The translations under genes were made by a program, and so were the position numbers. Under the pieces are notes generated by a model. The model was not told the DNA's origin, searched no databases, and worked only from the letters and a program-made list of their open reading frames with translations. This document shows positions 50,492-59,530 of a DNA stretch of 64,000 nucleotides, piece by piece (position 1 is the stretch's first letter; the number at the start of each line of letters is the position of its first letter). The stretch is from Nocardioides luteus (lineage in GTDB: Bacteria; Actinomycetota; Actinomycetes; Propionibacteriales; Nocardioidaceae). The stretch lies in assembly GCF_000960475.2 (NCBI RefSeq), contig NZ_JZDQ02000029.1, positions 1-64,000 on the forward strand, written 5' to 3'.

Positions 50492-52002
50492 CGGCGCTCC
50501 CAGACCTGCCAGCTGTCGTAGCTCACCCTCTCAACGTAGTGCCGCAGGAGATACTGCTGCGCGTCGTCGGCGTCCACGCCCCACGTGTCCAGGCCGCCAC
50601 CGTCCACGACGACCCACCGCGGGGCCGAAGGCCCCGCCAGCACTCCGAGCAGCCGCGCCAGGTGCGGGTCGCGGACCCGCACCGGCAGGCTCCACAGATA
50701 CTCATAGGGGCTGTGCAGGCCGCTCGCGGCGACGATCTCGGCGTGACCGAAGCCGACCACGACGCCGTCCGTGGGGCGGTGCGAGTGCTCACGCAGGTAG
50801 GTGGAGACCTGGGCCTCGGGCGAGGGCGGGGGCGGGGCGGCGACCCGATAGGTCCACACGGTGAGGGTGGCCGCGACGGCGTAGGTCACGGCCCGAGCCA
50901 GGGCACGCCCCGACCGCGCCGGGGCGATGGCGACCAGCAGGACCAGGCCGGGAACGACGCCGGTCAGGTAGTGCAGCCAGTAGCTGCCACCCGCGGCGAT
51001 CGCGAACACCTCCCAGCCGATCATCGCGAGCGCCGGCCGGGCGAGGCGGGTCCGGTGCCCGAGGACGGCCGCCGCCCCGACGACGAGCACCACCGCGGCG
51101 CCGGTGGCCACCGACGCCGCGGCCAGCTCCGCCCCACGGAGGAGGGTTGCCCCTGAGGCAGAGGCGTCGATCACCTCGGAGGCCTGCCCGCGGAAGAGCA
51201 CGACGGCGTGCCACAGCCCGGCGAAGGTGGTGCCGTGGGTCCAGGCCCCGGCGAGCACCGCTCCGAGGACGGTGGTCGCGCCACCGGCGAACGCGCCGAC
51301 CCGTCTCCCCAGCCGAGGCACCCGGCCGAGGGAGACCACGGCGAGGACCGCACCGAACACGAACACGTCCAGGACGTTCTGCTTGACCAGGACCGCCGAC
51401 ATGCCGGCCGCGCCGGCCCCGGCGGCGAGCCCGGCCGTACGCCATCCCCAGGCCCCACGCATCCCTGCGACCAGGCACACCAGCCCGGCCAGGACGAACG
51501 GCACCGCGAGCAGCTCGCCGTCGACCTCGGGCATCGCCGTCAACGGGCTGGAGAGCAGCGCGGCGGACAGCACGACAGCGGCGATCCGGCCGCGTCGGGT
51601 CGGCGCGACCAACCCGGCCAGGAGTCCGGCCAACGCCACCGACACCACGCCGGCGAGGGCGCCGAGGACCTTGACCCCGGGCGCCACGAACCCGGCCGCC
51701 GTCGCCCCGCTCGGTCCGAGTTGGCCGGCCACGGCGAACAGCCACAGCAGCAGCGGTGGCCGGTCGACCCAGTAGCTCCCGTACAGCGAATGGCCCGGCC
51801 GCCACTGCTGCGCGAGCATCAGGAACCCTGCCTCGTCCGAGGTGAGCGGTCGGTGGAGGAACGGCAGCCATGCGGCCGTCGTCACCAGAGAAGCCAGAAG
51901 CACGGCGGCGTACGCCATGCCTCGGCCGGCCGGGCGTGCGCCGCCGTCGCCGGGCCTCGTGGGCGCCGACACCGAGGTGCGGTCGCTGACGGGAGTGGTC
52001 AC
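50488..52002 (-). CDS. GT-C-like polytopic membrane protein
   Basis: A 504-residue protein with about 11-12 hydrophobic segments. The early RPLTSDEAGFLMLAQQWRPGHSLYGSYWVDRPPLLLWLFA has the Asp-Glu and RPP pattern of ArnT/PMT-type GT-C glycosyltransferases that use a polyprenyl-phosphate sugar. The C-terminal soluble part (STYLREHSHRPTDGVVVGFGHAEIV... VVVDGGGLDTW) is Rossmann-like. It is in one operon with a two-component system, so it may be a target or reporter of cell envelope state. GTG at 52002 lacks an obvious SD. No sugar can be assigned. Confidence 0.72.
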   Translation of the reverse strand: MTTPVSDRTSVSAPTRPGDGGARPAGRGMAYAAVLLASLVTTAAWLPFLHRPLTSDEAGFLMLAQQWRPGHSLYGSYWVDRPPLLLWLFAVAGQLGPSGATAAGFVAPGVKVLGALAGVVSVALAGLLAGLVAPTRRGRIAAVVLSAALLSSPLTAMPEVDGELLAVPFVLAGLVCLVAGMRGAWGWRTAGLAAGAGAAGMSAVLVKQNVLDVFVFGAVLAVVSLGRVPRLGRRVGAFAGGATTVLGAVLAGAWTHGTTFAGLWHAVVLFRGQASEVIDASASGATLLRGAELAAASVATGAAVVLVVGAAAVLGHRTRLARPALAMIGWEVFAIAAGGSYWLHYLTGVVPGLVLLVAIAPARSGRALARAVTYAVAATLTVWTYRVAAPPPPSPEAQVSTYLREHSHRPTDGVVVGFGHAEIVAASGLHSPYEYLWSLPVRVRDPHLARLLGVLAGPSAPRWVVVDGGGLDTWGVDADDAQQYLLRHYVERVSYDSWQVWERR

Positions 52003-52094
52003 CCGGGCGACGCTAGAAGGATCTGGATGAAGGGGCGGTTAAGCCACTGCCCTGGTGACCACCGGAGCCAGGACTCCTGGGAGAATCAACCCAC

Positions 52095-53378
52095 GTGACG
52101 CAGACACCGCCCAGCCACGACGCAACCCCCGCTGCCGGGCCCACGACCTGGACCCCGTGGCGTGCGGTCTTCGCCTTCGGGCTCGTCAGTCTCTGCGCCG
52201 ACATGGTCTACGAGGGCATGCGGGCGATGGCGGGTCCGTTCCTGGGCAGCCTGGGCGCCTCCGCGCTGACCGTCGGCCTGATCACCGGGGCCGGCGAGGG
52301 GATCGCGCTCGTGCTGCGGCTGGTCACCGGCGTGTGGGCCGACCGCAGCCACAACCACTGGCGGCTGACCGTGCTCGGCTACGGCATGACCGCGGTCTGC
52401 GTACCGCTGCTCGCGGTCGCGCCGTTCATCGGCGGTGCCGGGCTCGCGGTCGCGGCGACCCTGATCCTGCTCGAGCGCACCGGGAAGGCCATCCGGAGCC
52501 CGGCGAAGTCGGCCCTGCTGGCCCGGATGGCCACCTCCACCGGCCGGGGCAAGGGTTTCGCCGTCCACAAGGCGATGGACCAGGTGGGTGCGTTCTCCGG
52601 ACCGCTCCTGCTCGCCGGCGTCGCCGCCGCGACCGGGCTGATCTGGCCGGGCTTCGCCCTCCTCGCCGTCCCCGGTGCGCTCTCGCTCCTGCTGCTGGCC
52701 CAGCTGCGCCGCCGCGCGCCGATCGTGACCGAGCCGGAGGACGATCCCGCCGACGGCCCCGAGACCGCCGCCCCGGCGTCGAGCGCGCTGGCTGCGCTGG
52801 GCAGAGCCGTGACGGGCAGCGACCTGCCGCGTACGTTCCACCTCTTCTCCCTGGCCGCCGCGCTGATGACCGCCGGGCTGATGACGTTCGGCGTCATCTC
52901 CTTCCGGATGGTCGACGACGGTCTCCTCCTCGCGGCCGCCGTCCCCCTCGTCTACGCGCTCGCGATGGCGGTCGAGGCCGTCGCCGCGCTCGGCACGGGC
53001 CACCTCTTCGACCGCCGGGGCAGCCGCATCCTCCTGATCGTCCCGGTCCTGGTCGCCGTGGTGCCGCTGTGCGTCTTCGCCTCCCAGCTCTGGCTGGTGC
53101 TGGCCGGCGTGGTGGTGTGGGGCGTGGCGTACGGGATCCAGGACTCGACGGTCAAGGCGTACGTCGCCGACCTCGTCCCGGCGCCTCGCCGGGCCACGGC
53201 CTACGGGGTCTTCGCCGCCGTCCAGGGGATCGGCGCGCTCGCCGGCGGCGGCCTGGCCGGTGCGCTGGTCACCGGTCACGTCCCGGTCCTGGCCGCGGTG
53301 ATCGGTGGGCTGCAGATCGCCGCCTTCGCGCTGCTCGTCCACGTCACCCGTCGCCGGCCTGGTCCGGCCCAGGTCTAG
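52095..53378 (+). CDS. Major facilitator superfamily transporter
   Basis: A 427-residue protein with 12 predicted helices. The motif between helices 2-3 is LRLVTGVWADRSHNHW, and the second-half equivalent is GHLFDRRGSRILL. The middle loop is acidic and Pro-rich (EPEDDPADGPETAAP). LVSLCADMVYEGMRAMAGPFLGSLGASA resembles the YfcJ/arabinose-exporter-like group seen in actinobacteria. GTG at 52095 follows GGGAGAATCAAC. It is divergent from the GT-C-like gene and converges with the next regulator, stops overlapping by 4 bp. Confidence 0.88.
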   Translation: MTQTPPSHDATPAAGPTTWTPWRAVFAFGLVSLCADMVYEGMRAMAGPFLGSLGASALTVGLITGAGEGIALVLRLVTGVWADRSHNHWRLTVLGYGMTAVCVPLLAVAPFIGGAGLAVAATLILLERTGKAIRSPAKSALLARMATSTGRGKGFAVHKAMDQVGAFSGPLLLAGVAAATGLIWPGFALLAVPGALSLLLLAQLRRRAPIVTEPEDDPADGPETAAPASSALAALGRAVTGSDLPRTFHLFSLAAALMTAGLMTFGVISFRMVDDGLLLAAAVPLVYALAMAVEAVAALGTGHLFDRRGSRILLIVPVLVAVVPLCVFASQLWLVLAGVVVWGVAYGIQDSTVKAYVADLVPAPRRATAYGVFAAVQGIGALAGGGLAGALVTGHVPVLAAVIGGLQIAAFALLVHVTRRRPGPAQV

Positions 53379-54037
53379 GCCTCGCGCAGGTAGGCGAGGA
53401 CGGCGGAGACCCGCCGGTCGGTGGTGGGGTCGAGCCGGAGCTTGGCGAAGATGTTGCCGACGTGCTTGCGCACGGCGGCCTCGGAGACGAAGAGCGCGGT
53501 GGCGATGCTGCCGTTGGTGCGTCCCTCGGCCATCAGGGCCAGGACCTCGCGCTCGCGCTCGGAGAGCACGTCGAGCGGACCGTCGGGCTGGTGCCGGTTG
53601 AGCAGGCCGCGTACGACCTGGGGATCGACGACCGTCTCACCACCGGCGACCCGGTCCAGGCTGTCGAGGAAGTCCCGGACGTGGCCGACCCGGTCCTTGA
53701 GGAGGTATCCGATGCCGCCGCCACCGGTGGTGTCGAGGAGCTCGGCGAGGTAGGCGTCGGCGACGTAGGCCGAGAGCACCAGGACGGCCAGGTCACGGTG
53801 CCGCCGGCGGAGCTCGGCGGCGGCGCGCAGCCCCTCGTCGGTGTGGGTCGGCGGCATCCGGATGTCGGTGATGACGACGTCGGGGCGGGTGTGGTCGGTG
53901 AAGGCGAGCAGCGCATCGGCGTCGCCGACGGCGGCGATGACCTCGTGGCCGGCCCGTTCGAGGATGGCGAGGAGCCCCTCGCGCAGCAGCGCGGCGTCCT
54001 CGGCGAGGACGATCCTCAGGGGAGCGCGGTCGGGCAC
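53375..54037 (-). CDS. NarL-family response regulator (second)
   Basis: A 220-residue regulator with Asp58 phospho-site (VVITDIRMPPTHTDEGL), which carries the extra THTDEG typical of this actinobacterial subgroup, and a LuxR-type domain LSEREREVLALMAEGRTNGSIATALFVSEAAVRKHVGNIFAKLRLD. It overlaps the sensor gene by 22 bp (GTG at 54037), so coupled. The divergent FtsX-type ABC transporter beyond the sensor is a likely target. Confidence 0.92.
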   Translation of the reverse strand: MPDRAPLRIVLAEDAALLREGLLAILERAGHEVIAAVGDADALLAFTDHTRPDVVITDIRMPPTHTDEGLRAAAELRRRHRDLAVLVLSAYVADAYLAELLDTTGGGGIGYLLKDRVGHVRDFLDSLDRVAGGETVVDPQVVRGLLNRHQPDGPLDVLSEREREVLALMAEGRTNGSIATALFVSEAAVRKHVGNIFAKLRLDPTTDRRVSAVLAYLREA

Positions 54038-55290
54038 GTCATCCTCACTTCCGTCGGTCCGCCCGGTGGGCTGGTGACCTCCAGTCGGCCGTCCAGGGCG
54101 GCCAGCCGGGTGGCCAGGCCCGCGAGCCCGCCCCCGGGACGCACGGTGGCGCCGCCGGCCCCATCATCGCGTACGCCGACCTCCAGCCGGTCACCGCTCA
54201 CCTGCCCCTCGACGCTGGCCGAGCGGGCACCGGCGTGGCGGACCGCGTTGGTGAGCGCCTCGGCGACCACGAAGTACGCCGCGGCCTCGACCGGCGCCGG
54301 CAGCCGGCCGTCCACGCGCAGGTCGACGGAGACCGGCAGCCCGGCGGCGTCGGCGAGCTCGTGGACGGCGGCGGTGAGCCCATGGTCGACCAGCACCCGC
54401 GGATGGATCCCGCGGACGGTGGCGCGAAGCTCGGCCAGCGCCGTCTCGGCCTGGGCATGGGCCTGCCGGACGAGGTCGAGCCCGGCACCCTCGGGCACCT
54501 CCAGCTCGGCCAGGCCGAGCGTCATGGTCAGCGCGACCAGCCGCTGCTGGGCGCCGTCGTGGAGGTCGCGCTCGATCCGGCTGCGTTCGGTCTCGAAGGC
54601 GTCGACGAGGTCGACGCGGGAGCGGCGCAGGTCGGCGACGGCGGCTGCCATCCGGGTCTGGGCCGGTTCGAGCAGGAGCCGCGCCAGGCTGGCCTGGGCG
54701 GCGGCGAGGAGCGTGGCGGCGTACAGGCCGGCGATCAGCAGCACCAGCCCCGGCGCCACCGCGATCCAGGCCTCGGTGGGCGTGGTCAGCTGCCAGGGGC
54801 CGACGGCGATCGGAGCGTCGAGCCGGACCAGCACCGGGGCGAGCACGAGCACGCCGGGGATGGTGATGATCAGGTTGAGCGCGACGGCGTCGACCAGCCA
54901 CAGCACGGTGGCGAGCAGGACGGTGTAGCCGACCTCGGGGCCGGAGATCCGCAGCCGGCGCAGCGCCCGGAGCCGGTCGGCCCAGGCGATCGGCTCCGGC
55001 CGTTCGGCCGGCGCCCGACCGACGTCGGGGAGGACCAGGCGGAGGCGTACCCGCTCGACGTCGGCGACGAAGGCCGCCAGCAACGGGATCCCGGCCAGGA
55101 CGAGCACTCCGACGAGGACGATCAGGGTGAGCAGCCCGACGCCGACCAGCAGGAACAGCAGGACGGCGACGACGAGACCGACCAGGGCACCGGAGGCCAG
55201 GTAGGCCAGAGCGCGCCACGGCCAGCTGGAGCCGAGCAGGCGCCAGGGGGAGGAGCGCAGCGCCGCCCAGACGTCGGAGGGAGGTCTCAT
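54016..55290 (-). CDS. HisKA_3 sensor histidine kinase (second)
   Basis: A 424-residue membrane sensor. Two helices near residues 28-75, further helices around VGYTVLLATVLWLVDAVALNLIITIPGVLVLAPVL and IAVAPGLVLLIAGLYAATLLAAA, then the box IERDLHDGAQQRLVALTM with the phospho-acceptor His and a degenerate HATPase with VVAEALTNAVRHAGARSAS and GGGLAGLATRLAALDGRLEV. ATG at 55290. The gene is divergent from the FtsX ABC operon with a perfect palindrome in the 110-bp gap, indicating a regulated pair. Confidence 0.92.
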   Translation of the reverse strand: MRPPSDVWAALRSSPWRLLGSSWPWRALAYLASGALVGLVVAVLLFLLVGVGLLTLIVLVGVLVLAGIPLLAAFVADVERVRLRLVLPDVGRAPAERPEPIAWADRLRALRRLRISGPEVGYTVLLATVLWLVDAVALNLIITIPGVLVLAPVLVRLDAPIAVGPWQLTTPTEAWIAVAPGLVLLIAGLYAATLLAAAQASLARLLLEPAQTRMAAAVADLRRSRVDLVDAFETERSRIERDLHDGAQQRLVALTMTLGLAELEVPEGAGLDLVRQAHAQAETALAELRATVRGIHPRVLVDHGLTAAVHELADAAGLPVSVDLRVDGRLPAPVEAAAYFVVAEALTNAVRHAGARSASVEGQVSGDRLEVGVRDDGAGGATVRPGGGLAGLATRLAALDGRLEVTSPPGGPTEVRMTCPTALP

Positions 55291-55320
55291 GACTCCGGAG
55301 CCTAGGCACTCACCACCCCT

Positions 55321-55350
55321 CGGCGGGGTAGCGCACGCGCTACCCCGCCG
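55321..55350. promoter_or_regulatory. Perfect 30-bp palindrome between sensor kinase and ABC operon
   Basis: CGGCGGGGTAGCGC (55321-55334) and its exact complement (55337-55350) with a 2-bp AC spacer. It lies 30 bp from the kinase start and 51 bp from the ABC start, so it can serve both promoters. Candidate operator of the response regulator encoded at 53375. Confidence 0.7.
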
Positions 55351-55400
55351 TCGCGTCTGCGCCCGTGTGCGTGCCGCGTGCGAGGCGTTTGCTGGAGGAC

Positions 55401-56171
55401 ATGACCGCCACCGTCGCGCCCACTGTCGCGCCCGCCGTCGTCCTGGACGGCGTCACCCGCACCTACCGGTCCCGCTCCGGCAGGGTCCACGCCCTGCGCG
55501 GCGTGAGCCATGCCTTCGCCGCCGGGACGTTCACCGCCATCATGGGTCCGTCGGGATCGGGCAAGTCCACGCTGATGCAGATCGCCGCCGGCCTCGACCG
55601 GCCCACCGGTGGCAGCGTCCGGGTTGCCGGGACCGGCCTGGCCGGCCTGAACCGGACGACCCTGACGAAGCTGCGGCGCGAGCTCATGGGCTTCGTGTTC
55701 CAGCAGTACAACCTGCTCGACGCGCTCACCGCCTACGACAACGTCGCGCTGCCGGCGCGTCTGGCCGGACGGCGCGCGGATCGCGCCGAGGTGATCGCAG
55801 CCCTCGAGGCGGTCGGTCTGCACGGGCTCGCCAGGAGGCGGCCGCCGGAGCTCTCCGGCGGCCAGCAGCAGCGGGTCGCCATCGCGCGTGCCCTGCACAC
55901 CCGGCCCGCGGTGCTCTTCGCCGACGAGCCGACCGGCGCGCTGGACCGTCACGCCGGGCGTGAGGTGCTCGAGCTGCTGCGTGACCTCGTCGACGCCCCG
56001 GGCGTTCACGGGCCGGCGCAGACCATCGTGATGGTCACCCACGACCCGCTCGCCGCCTCGTACGCCGACAGCGTGCTGTTCCTCGCCGACGGCCGGGTGG
56101 TCGGGCAGATGGAGCGCAGCGACCCGGTCCGGATCGGTGCGCGGATGGCCGAGCTCGAGGCCGCCCGATGA
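55401..56171 (+). CDS. ABC transporter ATP-binding protein (FtsX/MacB type)
   Basis: A 256-residue ATPase: Walker [14 protein letters not shown], signature [15 protein letters not shown], Walker [14 protein letters not shown] and H-loop MVTHDP. The [24 protein letters not shown]-loop region is typical of the MacB/LolD class that drives mechanotransmission. ATG at 55401 follows GGAGGAC; a longer frame upstream lacks an SD. It overlaps the permease start by 4 bp. Confidence 0.94.
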   Translation: MTATVAPTVAPAVVLDGVTRTYRSRSGRVHALRGVSHAFAAGTFTAIMGPSGSGKSTLMQIAAGLDRPTGGSVRVAGTGLAGLNRTTLTKLRRELMGFVFQQYNLLDALTAYDNVALPARLAGRRADRAEVIAALEAVGLHGLARRRPPELSGGQQQRVAIARALHTRPAVLFADEPTGALDRHAGREVLELLRDLVDAPGVHGPAQTIVMVTHDPLAASYADSVLFLADGRVVGQMERSDPVRIGARMAELEAAR

Positions 56172-58048
56172 GTGTCCTTGTGATGGTCTCGCACAGCCTG
56201 AAGACCCTGCGCCAGTCCTGGCCGCCGTACGCCGGGGCCGCCGTCGCCCTCGCCGGCGGGATCGCCCTGGTCACCCTCGCCACCAACATGCTGGGAGCGC
56301 TCGGCACCGTCAGCGACGGGCTCGACCAGCAGACCCGGTCGCAGATCGACGATCTCGGCTCGCTGTTCGGGATCATGGCCGGCATCTCGCTCTTCCTGGC
56401 GCTCTTCGTGGTCTCCTCGACCTTCGGGTTCGTGGTGGCCACGCGGCGCCGCGAGCTGGGCCTGCTCCGTCTGCTCGGCGCGACACCACGCCAGGTGCGG
56501 ACGCTGCTGCTCGGTGAGGCGGTCGCGGTCGCGGCCGTGGGCACGGTGGCCGGCTGTCTGCTCGGCACCGCGGTCACGGTGCCGGTGCTGCACGTCCTGC
56601 ATCGGGCCGGGGTCACCCCCGTCCTGCTCACGATGCCCGGCCAGGGCGCGGGATGGGCGATCGCCGCGTCCTGCGGCGTCGGCGTCGCTCTCGTCGGAGC
56701 CTGGCGTGCGGGCGCCCGCGCGGGACGTACGCAGCCGGTCGAGGCACTGCGCGACGCGGTCCTCGAGCGCCGGCGGCCCACGGTGGTCCAAGGGCTGGTC
56801 GCGCTCACCGCGGCCGCCGCGCTGATCGCCACCGCCTGGTTCGCTCCCGGGATGCCGCTGCTGTTCGCCCTGCTCGTGGGCATGTTCCTCCCGATCGTCG
56901 CCGTGATCGGGGCCAATGCCGTCGGCGGCCTGCTCTACACCGAGCTCGCTGCCGTCGCCGGTGCCGCGATGGCGCGACGGGACCCGGCGGCCCACCTGGC
57001 CCGCGATCTCGCCCGCACCAGCGGCCGGATGACCTCCGCCGTGGCGGCGCCGGTGGTGGCCATCATGGCGGTGGCCGGCTCGATGGTCCTCGCGGTCGGT
57101 GCCACCGCCGACTGGAGCGAGGGAGCCGACCGGTCCGCGCTCCATTCGGAGCTGGTCGTCGAGGCGGCGCACCCCGAGCGGATCCGGGACGTACCCGGGG
57201 TCGAGGTGAGCGATGTCCGCCGCACCGCTCGTGTCGGGTTCTGGGACGGTCCCACCGAGGTCGAGGTGGTCGATGTCGCCGACGCGGCCGCGACGCGGAG
57301 CCTGCAGGCGACGCGGGGGAGCCTGGCCGACCTGCACGGCCGGGCGGTGGCGGTCACCGCCTCCTACGTGACCGACCTCGGCGGCCGGATCGGTCAGACC
57401 CGCCGGATGCGCATCGGCGACCGGCCCGTCGAGGTGCGCCTGGTCGCGGTCGTCCCCGACGCCCCGAACCTGTGGGCCGACGTCATCGTGCCCGACGACC
57501 TGCCGGGCATCGGCAAGGTCGCCCGCGACACCGGAACGGTCTTCGTGCGCACCGACGCCGGCGCGGACGTCGCCGTGACGGCACGCTCGATCCGGGACAC
57601 CGGCGCGCAGGTGAGCACCGCCGCCGCGTGGGTCGGCACCGTCTCCGCCGAGGCCCGCGCCACGAACACGGTCGTCCTGTGGGTGATGCTCGGCCCGGCC
57701 GGGGTCTACGCCGCGATCGCGGCCGTCAACGCTGTCCTGATCGGGATGAGCCAGCGCCGCCGCCAGACCGCCACCGCCCGGCTCCTCGGTGCCACCCCGG
57801 CACAGGTGCGCCGGACCACGCTCTGGGAGACGGTGTTCACCGGCGCCGGCGCCCTGCTGGTCGGCGGCGCGATCGCCGCCTTCACCGGCTGGCTGGTCCG
57901 GCAGGCAGTCGTACGCGACGTGCCGGACGCGCCGCTGACGGTGCCTTGGCAGGCGCTGTCCGGGATCACCGCGGCCTGCCTGGTCGTGCTGCTCGCCGCG
58001 GCCGTCGCCGGGGCGTACGCGCTGCGGGGCGGGGAAGCGCCCGACTGA
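56168..58048 (+). CDS. FtsX-like ABC transporter permease
   Basis: A 626-residue membrane protein with FtsX domains at both ends. Helices occur at YAGAAVALAGGIALVTLA, GIMAGISLFLALFVVSSTFGFVV (then RRRELGLLRLLGATPRQVR, a classic FtsX motif), in the middle and near the C-terminus (AGVYAAIAAVNAVLIGMSQRRRQTATARLLGATPAQVRRTTLWE). Extracytoplasmic domain between residues 320 and 500. With the ATPase it forms a MacB/LolCDE-like machine for export of lipids or peptides, or for drug sensing. The adjoining two-component system suggests antimicrobial-response regulation. Confidence 0.93.
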   Translation: MSVLVMVSHSLKTLRQSWPPYAGAAVALAGGIALVTLATNMLGALGTVSDGLDQQTRSQIDDLGSLFGIMAGISLFLALFVVSSTFGFVVATRRRELGLLRLLGATPRQVRTLLLGEAVAVAAVGTVAGCLLGTAVTVPVLHVLHRAGVTPVLLTMPGQGAGWAIAASCGVGVALVGAWRAGARAGRTQPVEALRDAVLERRRPTVVQGLVALTAAAALIATAWFAPGMPLLFALLVGMFLPIVAVIGANAVGGLLYTELAAVAGAAMARRDPAAHLARDLARTSGRMTSAVAAPVVAIMAVAGSMVLAVGATADWSEGADRSALHSELVVEAAHPERIRDVPGVEVSDVRRTARVGFWDGPTEVEVVDVADAAATRSLQATRGSLADLHGRAVAVTASYVTDLGGRIGQTRRMRIGDRPVEVRLVAVVPDAPNLWADVIVPDDLPGIGKVARDTGTVFVRTDAGADVAVTARSIRDTGAQVSTAAAWVGTVSAEARATNTVVLWVMLGPAGVYAAIAAVNAVLIGMSQRRRQTATARLLGATPAQVRRTTLWETVFTGAGALLVGGAIAAFTGWLVRQAVVRDVPDAPLTVPWQALSGITAACLVVLLAAAVAGAYALRGGEAPD

Positions 58049-58079
58049 CCTTTCCAGGGGATTAAGTAGTCTTTGCCGC

Positions 58080-58625
58080 GTGACGGAGATGGACGGCGTA
58101 CTCACCCAGGACGGCATCGGCGAGGGCGACGGGCTGGAGCGGCTGTGGACGCCCTACCGGATGGCCTACATCCGTGGGGAGAACAAGCCCAGCGACCCGT
58201 CGGAGACGAAGTGCCCGTTCTGCCGGGTGCCGACGCTCGAGGATGCCGAGGGCCTGGTCGTCCACCGCGGCGAGACCTGCTTCGTCGTGCTCAACCTCTA
58301 TCCGTACGCCCCGGGCCACATGATGGTGTGCCCCTACCGTCACGTCGCCGGCTACGTCGAAACCACGGACGAGGAGGCCGCCGAGATGGCGGTGCTGACC
58401 AAGCAGGCCGTACGCACCCTCGCCGGCGTCTCGCGCGCCGAGGGCTTCAACATCGGCATGAACCAGGGCACCGCCGGTGGCGCGGGCATCGCCGCCCATC
58501 TGCACCAGCACATCGTGCCCCGCTGGGTCGGCGACCAGAACTTCATGCCGATCATCGGGCGCACCAAGACCCTGCCGCAGCTGCTCACCGACACCCGGCA
58601 GCTGCTCGCCGACGCCTGGGGTTAG
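58080..58625 (+). CDS. HIT-domain nucleotide hydrolase or phosphorylase
   Basis: A 181-residue protein with the histidine triad HLHQHIVPRW and the family block CPFCRVPTLEDAEGLVVHRGETCFVVLNLYPYAPGHMMVCPYRHV (two Cys near residue 46 may bind zinc). Close in layout to the mycobacterial Ap4A phosphorylase Rv2613c, so it may degrade dinucleotide polyphosphates. GTG at 58080 or ATG at 58089 could start it. It is convergent with the S41-like gene, with only 11 bp between the stops. Confidence 0.9.
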   Translation: MTEMDGVLTQDGIGEGDGLERLWTPYRMAYIRGENKPSDPSETKCPFCRVPTLEDAEGLVVHRGETCFVVLNLYPYAPGHMMVCPYRHVAGYVETTDEEAAEMAVLTKQAVRTLAGVSRAEGFNIGMNQGTAGGAGIAAHLHQHIVPRWVGDQNFMPIIGRTKTLPQLLTDTRQLLADAWG

Positions 58626-58636
58626 TCACCGCGTCG

Positions 58637-59473
58637 TCACAGCACGAGCGCGGCCTCGAGGGCATCCTCGGACGGGCAGGGGCGATCCGGGACGACACCG
58701 ACACCTTCCCAGTTGGTCCCGGTGACGGCGTTGACGGACCGTGCGACGGGGACATGCAGCTGGAGGTGCTCGGTGAGGTCGAACGCCTCACGCGGATGCG
58801 CCCCGCCGCCGGTGGTCTCTCCGACGACCACGGCGCGACCGAGCGACTGGAGGTCGTAGGCCAGCTCCTCTCCGCCGCTGAAGGTGCACGCACTGGTGAG
58901 GACGACGACCGGCACGTCCGGCAGCCGTGGGGAGACCTCAGGGGTCGTGATCGAGGACTCGGTGGTGCCGTCTCTGTGCACCAGATCCTGCAGGTGCACA
59001 GGGTCCGCACCCATCAGGTGGCTGACCAGGAGCGCGACCGACTCGGGCACACCGCCGAGACAGCCGCGCAGGTCGAGGATCAGCCGGTCGACGCCCTCGA
59101 GAAGCAGGTACGCCGCAGCGGCCGCCGGTCCGGCATGCTCCGGGGGCGGAATGACGGGCCCGATCGTCATCAGGCCGACGTTGCCCTCGAGACGCCGCAC
59201 CTCGGTGATCCCGGGACCGTCGACGCGGCTCACGGCAGCGAAGTGGGCACGGATCGCCTCCTCGTCCGCCTCCGGAGGGACCCCCTCGGGGTAGTGCCTC
59301 ACCCGGAGATGGAGATCGCCGTTGACCGACTGCAGCGCCGCGGTGAGCGTCGCGGCGGCTTCCGGTCCGTCGCCGTCGAGGGTGACGTCCGCCAGCGTGG
59401 CGGCGATCCGGTCGGCCACGTCGGGAAAGACGTAGTGGGAGCGGACGAGGTCCTGGATACGTGTGATGAGCAT
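58637..59473 (-). CDS. S41-family peptidase-like protein
   Basis: A 278-residue cytoplasmic protein with the IRBP-like S41 fold. An N-terminal helical cap (LITRIQDLVRSHYVFPDVADRIAATL) precedes the peptidase core: YLLLEGVDRLILDLRGCLGGVPES and the nucleophile region VVLTSACTFSGGEELAYDLQSLGRAVVVGETTGGGAHP, where the Ser after TF is the likely catalytic residue. There is no PDZ domain or signal. ATG at 59473 begins the conserved cap. Such proteins may be carboxyl-terminal processing-like or non-peptidase hydrolases. Divergent from an ArsR-like regulator across a palindrome. Confidence 0.82.
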   Translation of the reverse strand: MLITRIQDLVRSHYVFPDVADRIAATLADVTLDGDGPEAAATLTAALQSVNGDLHLRVRHYPEGVPPEADEEAIRAHFAAVSRVDGPGITEVRRLEGNVGLMTIGPVIPPPEHAGPAAAAAYLLLEGVDRLILDLRGCLGGVPESVALLVSHLMGADPVHLQDLVHRDGTTESSITTPEVSPRLPDVPVVVLTSACTFSGGEELAYDLQSLGRAVVVGETTGGGAHPREAFDLTEHLQLHVPVARSVNAVTGTNWEGVGVVPDRPCPSEDALEAALVL

Positions 59474-59494
59474 GGTCAGAGTCGACCGCACCCC

Positions 59495-59509
59495 TTGACG
59501 AAGCGTCAA
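59495..59509. promoter_or_regulatory. Palindrome TTGACGaagCGTCAA, shared operator/promoter
   Basis: A perfect inverted repeat with 6-bp arms in the 57-bp divergent gap. It contains a -35-like TTGACG in each direction, and TTGACG repeats at 59516. A regulator bound here would block both promoters. Confidence 0.6.
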
Positions 59510-59530
59510 AGGTTCTTGACGCTTGATTTC

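Noticed and set aside
52068-52080. CCAGGA-c-TCCTGG palindrome before the MFS gene
   Set aside because: Short and just upstream of the ribosome site. In 70% GC DNA such a 13-bp dyad is not rare enough to claim as an operator.
56006-58117. A 703-codon minus-strand frame across the FtsX permease
   Set aside because: The plus-strand FtsX gene has motifs and a coupled start. The opposite frame is Arg/Pro/Gly-rich with no domain.
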